8,633 bases of DNA from JAZNOQ01 sp045589215 (GTDB taxonomy: Bacteria; Bacillota; Clostridia; Oscillospirales; CAG-272), in NCBI GenBank assembly GCA_045589215.1, contig JAZNOQ010000115.1, positions 1 through 8,633 on the forward strand, written 5' to 3'. The notes beneath the pieces were generated by a model, which made no database searches, had not been told where the DNA came from, and was given only the letters and a program-made list of their open reading frames with translations. The position numbers were made by a program, and so were the translations under genes. This document shows positions 6,800 to 8,633 of this stretch, one piece after another; within the stretch, counting starts at the first letter, position 1; the number at the start of each line of letters is the position of its first letter.

Positions 6800-6813
6800 C
6801 GGGCATTCGCCCG
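6800..6813 (-). other. Small intercistronic hairpin between the peptidase and transporter genes
   Basis: CGGGC pairs with GCCCG around a 4-nt loop (GAAT on the minus strand) in the 54-nt gap. It is followed by an A-rich ribosome-site region and not by a T-run, so it is not a terminator; transcription probably continues into the transporter gene. Confidence 0.3.
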
Positions 6814-6829
6814 TCGTGTGACCGCTTTG

Positions 6830-7981
6830 TTACTGAATATTTGCGGCGACCGCGGCAAGACGCTTTGCCGCCTCTGTGAGGGAATCGATATATCCGAACT
6901 CGTCAAGGGAATGGATCTTGCCGCCGCGTACGCCGATCGAGTCGACGCAGGGAATTCCGTAGACCGTCACGTCAGCGGCGTCCGAACCGCCCGTGCGCTT
7001 TGACGCCTTCAGCGCGGGGAGACCGCTTTCCGAGAAGATGCGGTTCATCTTCTCGAGCAGGTCGACATTGCGCTGTTCAAGCTCCATTGCGACGCGCATC
7101 GTCGACGTGACCGTGCAGGAGCAGCCCTCTACGTGCACCGTCGCGGCAACCTTCTCGACGTATTCGCGCACCCACGCAAGCTGCTCCTTCGTCGCGAAGC
7201 GGACGTTTGCCCTGAAGACGCAGAGATCGGGGACGGTGTTCGCGACCGTGCCGCCCGTGATCACGCCGCAGTTACAGGTCAGCCCCTCGGCATCCTTCAG
7301 CTTCTCAAGCTCGATGATCTTGTACGCCGCCTCGGCGATCGCGCTCGCACCCTCGACGGCACAGCGCGAGGCGTGGGCGGCAACACCCTTCACGGTGAAG
7401 GTAAAGGTGATGATACCCTTGCGGACGAGACAGGCTTCGCCTGCCGTGTTCCCCTCGAGATTGAGGAAGGCGCAGGAGTCCTTTGCCCTTTCGCAGATGT
7501 ATCCGATCGTCTTTTTTTCGCTGGTGTCACTGCCGTTTTCCTCGTCGCTTTGCAGGAGCATACGGACGGGGCGGTCGGTGAAGCCCGCAAGACGGAGCGC
7601 ATCCATCGCGAGAAGCCCCGCGACGACACCGCCCTTGCAGTCGGTCACACCCGGACCGTAGATCTTGTTACCCTCGATCCGTACGGCAGGAGAACCGAAC
7701 GAGCCGACCTCGTGTACGGTGTCGATATGCCCCGAGAGGCTGACGGGCGTGCCGAGGGCGTCTTTGTTCATCGTGATGCATACGACGTTACCCGAGACGG
7801 GCTGCTCGAAGATCTCGACCTCCCAGCCGCGCGTCCGCGCGAGATCCGAAAGATACGCGCCGACCGCATCAACGCCCGCCTTGTGCGTGGTCGGACTTTC
7901 GATGTTACAGACGTCCTCCCAGACCTTGACGTATTCCTCCGCGAGTGCGTCGATCTTTTCGAATACCGTGCGACAATCCAT
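6830..7981 (-). CDS. M20-family metallopeptidase / deacylase
   Basis: The product is a 383-residue cytoplasmic enzyme of the M20 (ArgE/DapE/carboxypeptidase G2-like) family, which hydrolyses peptide or N-acyl amide bonds with two metal ions. The expected residues are all present: H85 in SGHIDTVH, D114 in GVTDCKGG, catalytic E147 and metal ligand E148 in SDEENGS, E176 in NLEG, and H357 in KIHSLDEFG. A dimerisation domain fills roughly residues 185-295 (VKGVAAHAS onward). The start at 7981 is preferred over an in-frame ATG at 8125 because the longer form would run through a near-consensus promoter (8025-8053), its added residues match no family feature, and AAGGAG precedes 7981 by 10 bases. It is the first gene of the peptidase-transporter-amidohydrolase operon. 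Substrate is unknown: an acylated amino acid or dipeptide is plausible. Confidence 0.93.
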   Translation of the reverse strand: MDCRTVFEKIDALAEEYVKVWEDVCNIESPTTHKAGVDAVGAYLSDLARTRGWEVEIFEQPVSGNVVCITMNKDALGTPVSLSGHIDTVHEVGSFGSPAVRIEGNKIYGPGVTDCKGGVVAGLLAMDALRLAGFTDRPVRMLLQSDEENGSDTSEKKTIGYICERAKDSCAFLNLEGNTAGEACLVRKGIITFTFTVKGVAAHASRCAVEGASAIAEAAYKIIELEKLKDAEGLTCNCGVITGGTVANTVPDLCVFRANVRFATKEQLAWVREYVEKVAATVHVEGCSCTVTSTMRVAMELEQRNVDLLEKMNRIFSESGLPALKASKRTGGSDAADVTVYGIPCVDSIGVRGGKIHSLDEFGYIDSLTEAAKRLAAVAANIQ

Positions 7982-8024
7982 ATTTACAGCTCTCCTTAAG
8001 GGTGAAATTTTGTTTGATACCGTT

Positions 8025-8053
8025 ATTATAGCAAACGGATCGTTAAATTGCAA
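8025..8053 (-). promoter_or_regulatory. Sigma-70 type promoter of the M20-ZIP-amidohydrolase operon
   Basis: On the minus strand, -35 TTGCAA (8048-8053) and a perfect -10 TATAAT (8025-8030) are separated by 17 bp. The predicted start near 8018 gives a leader of about 37 nt to the ATG at 7981. The near-consensus elements suggest steady housekeeping-type transcription. No operator is obvious. Confidence 0.85.
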
Positions 8054-8164
8054 GAGGTTTCGCAGAAATTCGAAAAAGCGAAGGGAAGTCAGGATGAGGA
8101 GCTTGATTTTTTTACGCATTCGCAAATTTTTCTTTTTTTGCTGTTATTTTTTCGAAAAAAGGGG

Positions 8165-8193
8165 TTGACAAAAAAATCGGTTCGTGGTATAAT
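8165..8193 (+). promoter_or_regulatory. Consensus sigma-70 promoter of the tRNA cluster
   Basis: A perfect -35 TTGACA (8165-8170) and a perfect -10 TATAAT (8188-8193) are spaced by 17 bp, with A/T-rich sequence just upstream (about 8106-8160) that could act as an UP element. The predicted start near 8200 is about 48 nt before the first tRNA. This is the strength expected of a stable-RNA promoter. Confidence 0.93.
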
Positions 8194-8247
8194 AGCATTC
8201 GTTCTGGTGAGTAGACGCGGCGCTTGCCGTTCCGTTACCGAGGGAAT

Positions 8248-8322
8248 GCTGGTGTGGCTCAATGGCAGAGCAGCTGATTTCTAATCAGCAGGTTGATGGT
8301 TCGACTCCATTCACCAGCTCCA
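8248..8322 (+). tRNA. tRNA with anticodon UCU (Arg by anticodon; body resembles tRNA-Thr)
   Basis: The cloverleaf closes fully over 75 nt: acceptor GCTGGTG/CACCAGC, D stem GCTC/GAGC with loop AATGGCA, anticodon stem GCTGA/TCAGC with loop TTTCTAA (anticodon UCU, reading AGA and AGG), a 5-nt variable region, T stem GATGG/CCATT with loop TTCGACT, discriminator T, and encoded CCA. By anticodon it is tRNA-Arg. However, the anticodon arm, the U at position 73 and the place just ahead of tRNA-Tyr are all typical of tRNA-Thr(UGU), from which it differs at the middle anticodon base; A20, usual in bacterial tRNA-Arg, is C here. The tRNA is certain; its charging identity is probable Arg. Confidence 0.9.
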
Positions 8323-8346
8323 CCTTTTTAAAAACCGGAATGATAT

Positions 8347-8427
8347 GGGAGCGTTCCCGAGTGGCCAAAGGGGGCAGACTGTAAATCTGTTGCGATTGCT
8401 TCGGTGGTCCGAATCCACCCGCTCCCA
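8347..8427 (+). tRNA. tRNA-Tyr(GUA), first copy
   Basis: An 81-nt class II tRNA with acceptor GGGAGCG/CGCTCCC, discriminator A, anticodon loop CTGTAAA (anticodon GUA) and a 12-nt variable region. CCA is not encoded: CTC follows. The T loop is TCCGAAT, so position 55, normally T (pseudouridine), is C. The bottom anticodon pair is a G-T wobble. It lies 24 nt after the preceding tRNA on the same presumed transcript. Confidence 0.95.
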
Positions 8428-8430
8428 CTC

Positions 8431-8468
8431 GATCGGTGAAATCACGGAGACGTGATTTCACTGATTTT
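8431..8468 (+). terminator. GAGA-capped hairpin between the two tRNA-Tyr copies (weak terminator or processing site)
   Basis: GTGAAATCACG (8436-8446) pairs perfectly with CGTGATTTCAC (8451-8461) around a GAGA tetraloop of the stable GNRA type, and five more pairs including two G-T extend the stem. Only TTTT (8465-8468) follows, so termination would be partial. It may separate the transcript or tune the dose of the second copy. Confidence 0.5.
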
Positions 8469-8483
8469 ATGAAAAGAATATAT

Positions 8484-8564
8484 GGGAGCGTTCCCGAGTG
8501 GCCAAAGGGGGCAGACTGTAAATCTGTTGCGATTGCTTCGGTGGTCCGAATCCACCCGCTCCCA
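8484..8564 (+). tRNA. tRNA-Tyr(GUA), second identical copy
   Basis: Same 81-nt sequence as the copy at 8347: anticodon GUA, T loop TCCGAAT with C55, discriminator A. CCA is not encoded here either: TAA follows. No clear own promoter is seen in the 56-nt spacer, so it is probably reached by readthrough of the hairpin at 8431-8468. Confidence 0.95.
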
Positions 8565-8565
8565 T

Positions 8566-8604
8566 AAAAAAGAAAAGGAAGTCATAGACTTCCTTTTCTT
8601 TTTT
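8566..8604 (+). terminator. Strong intrinsic terminator of the tRNA cluster
   Basis: GGAAGTC (8577-8583) pairs with GACTTCC (8587-8593) around ATA. Flanking A-rich and T-rich runs extend the stem to 18 perfect pairs, and T6 then ATT ends it. This closes the tRNA transcript; the A-run on the other side makes it bidirectional in principle. Confidence 0.93.
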
Positions 8605-8633
8605 ATTGTGTGTCGCGTAGAAGACCACCGACA

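Larger units (their letters stand above)
8343..8564 (+). repeat. Direct duplication of an 85-bp segment containing tRNA-Tyr
   Basis: Bases 8343-8427 and 8480-8564 are identical (offset 137 bp), starting with ATAT just before the tRNA and ending at its discriminator base. Flanks differ on both sides. Identity restricted to the tRNA indicates recent duplication or gene conversion. Confidence 0.9.

Noticed and set aside
6089..6821. Two long plus-strand open frames opposite the ZIP transporter
   Set aside because: The ZIP frame has the HNLPEG motif and a perfect AGGAGG; the antisense products are charged or Pro/Ser-rich with no motifs.
7133..7999. 288-residue open frame on the plus strand opposite the M20 gene
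   Set aside because: It is antisense to a gene with intact catalytic motifs, has a composition typical of high-GC shadow frames and no domain.
7982..8125. N-terminal extension of the M20 peptidase from the ATG at 8125
   Set aside because: It would run through the TTGCAA/TATAAT promoter at 8025-8053, has no family similarity, and the ATG at 7981 has a usable ribosome site.
8605..8633. Possible gene start after the last terminator
   Set aside because: Only 29 bases remain, with no ribosome site or start codon context.

Overview
The window reads as a piece of chromosome from a Gram-positive, probably gut-associated Clostridia-type bacterium. Pointers are moderately high GC, strong AGGAGG ribosome sites, a regulator combining an excisionase/MerR-like wing with a LuxR C-terminal HTH, a BspA-type leucine-rich-repeat surface protein, and GC-rich hairpin repeats in intergenic DNA. 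No phage, CRISPR or transposase gene is visible. The taxonomic call is inference from gene style, not from a marker gene.

Left part (1-4150, plus strand): the 3' part of a LuxR-family regulator enters from the left edge and ends at 1158. The gap to 1332 holds three hairpins or palindromes, one looking like the regulator's terminator, with an extended -10 promoter built into its left arm. Next come a 116-residue cysteine-containing protein of unknown function (1332-1682) and a 765-residue surface protein (1774-4071). The surface protein has a signal peptide, BspA leucine-rich repeats, an InlB-B-like repeat, about 460 residues of repetitive coiled coil and a C-terminal membrane anchor. A strong hairpin terminator closes this block.

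Middle (4159-4380): no gene. It holds a 122-bp MITE-like element with perfect 23-bp inverted ends that are themselves palindromic, followed by two inverted copies of a short double-hairpin repeat.

Right-centre (4386-7981, minus strand): a three-gene operon read from a near-consensus promoter at 8025-8053. In transcription order it encodes an M20 metallopeptidase/deacylase, a ZIP-family metal transporter and a YtcJ-like amidohydrolase, with 54- and 20-nt gaps. Two of the products belong to metal-dependent hydrolase families and the third moves divalent metal, which suggests coupled metal supply and peptide or amide breakdown.

Right end (8165-8604, plus strand): a consensus sigma-70 promoter drives a tRNA cluster: a tRNA with anticodon UCU (Arg by anticodon, but with a body that looks like tRNA-Thr) and two identical tRNA-Tyr(GUA) genes. 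A GAGA-capped hairpin separates the two Tyr genes and a strong terminator follows. The operon and tRNA promoters are back to back. The most unusual points are the Thr-like tRNA with an Arg anticodon, the duplicated tRNA-Tyr with C at the normally invariant position 55, and the palindrome-ended element at 4159-4280.
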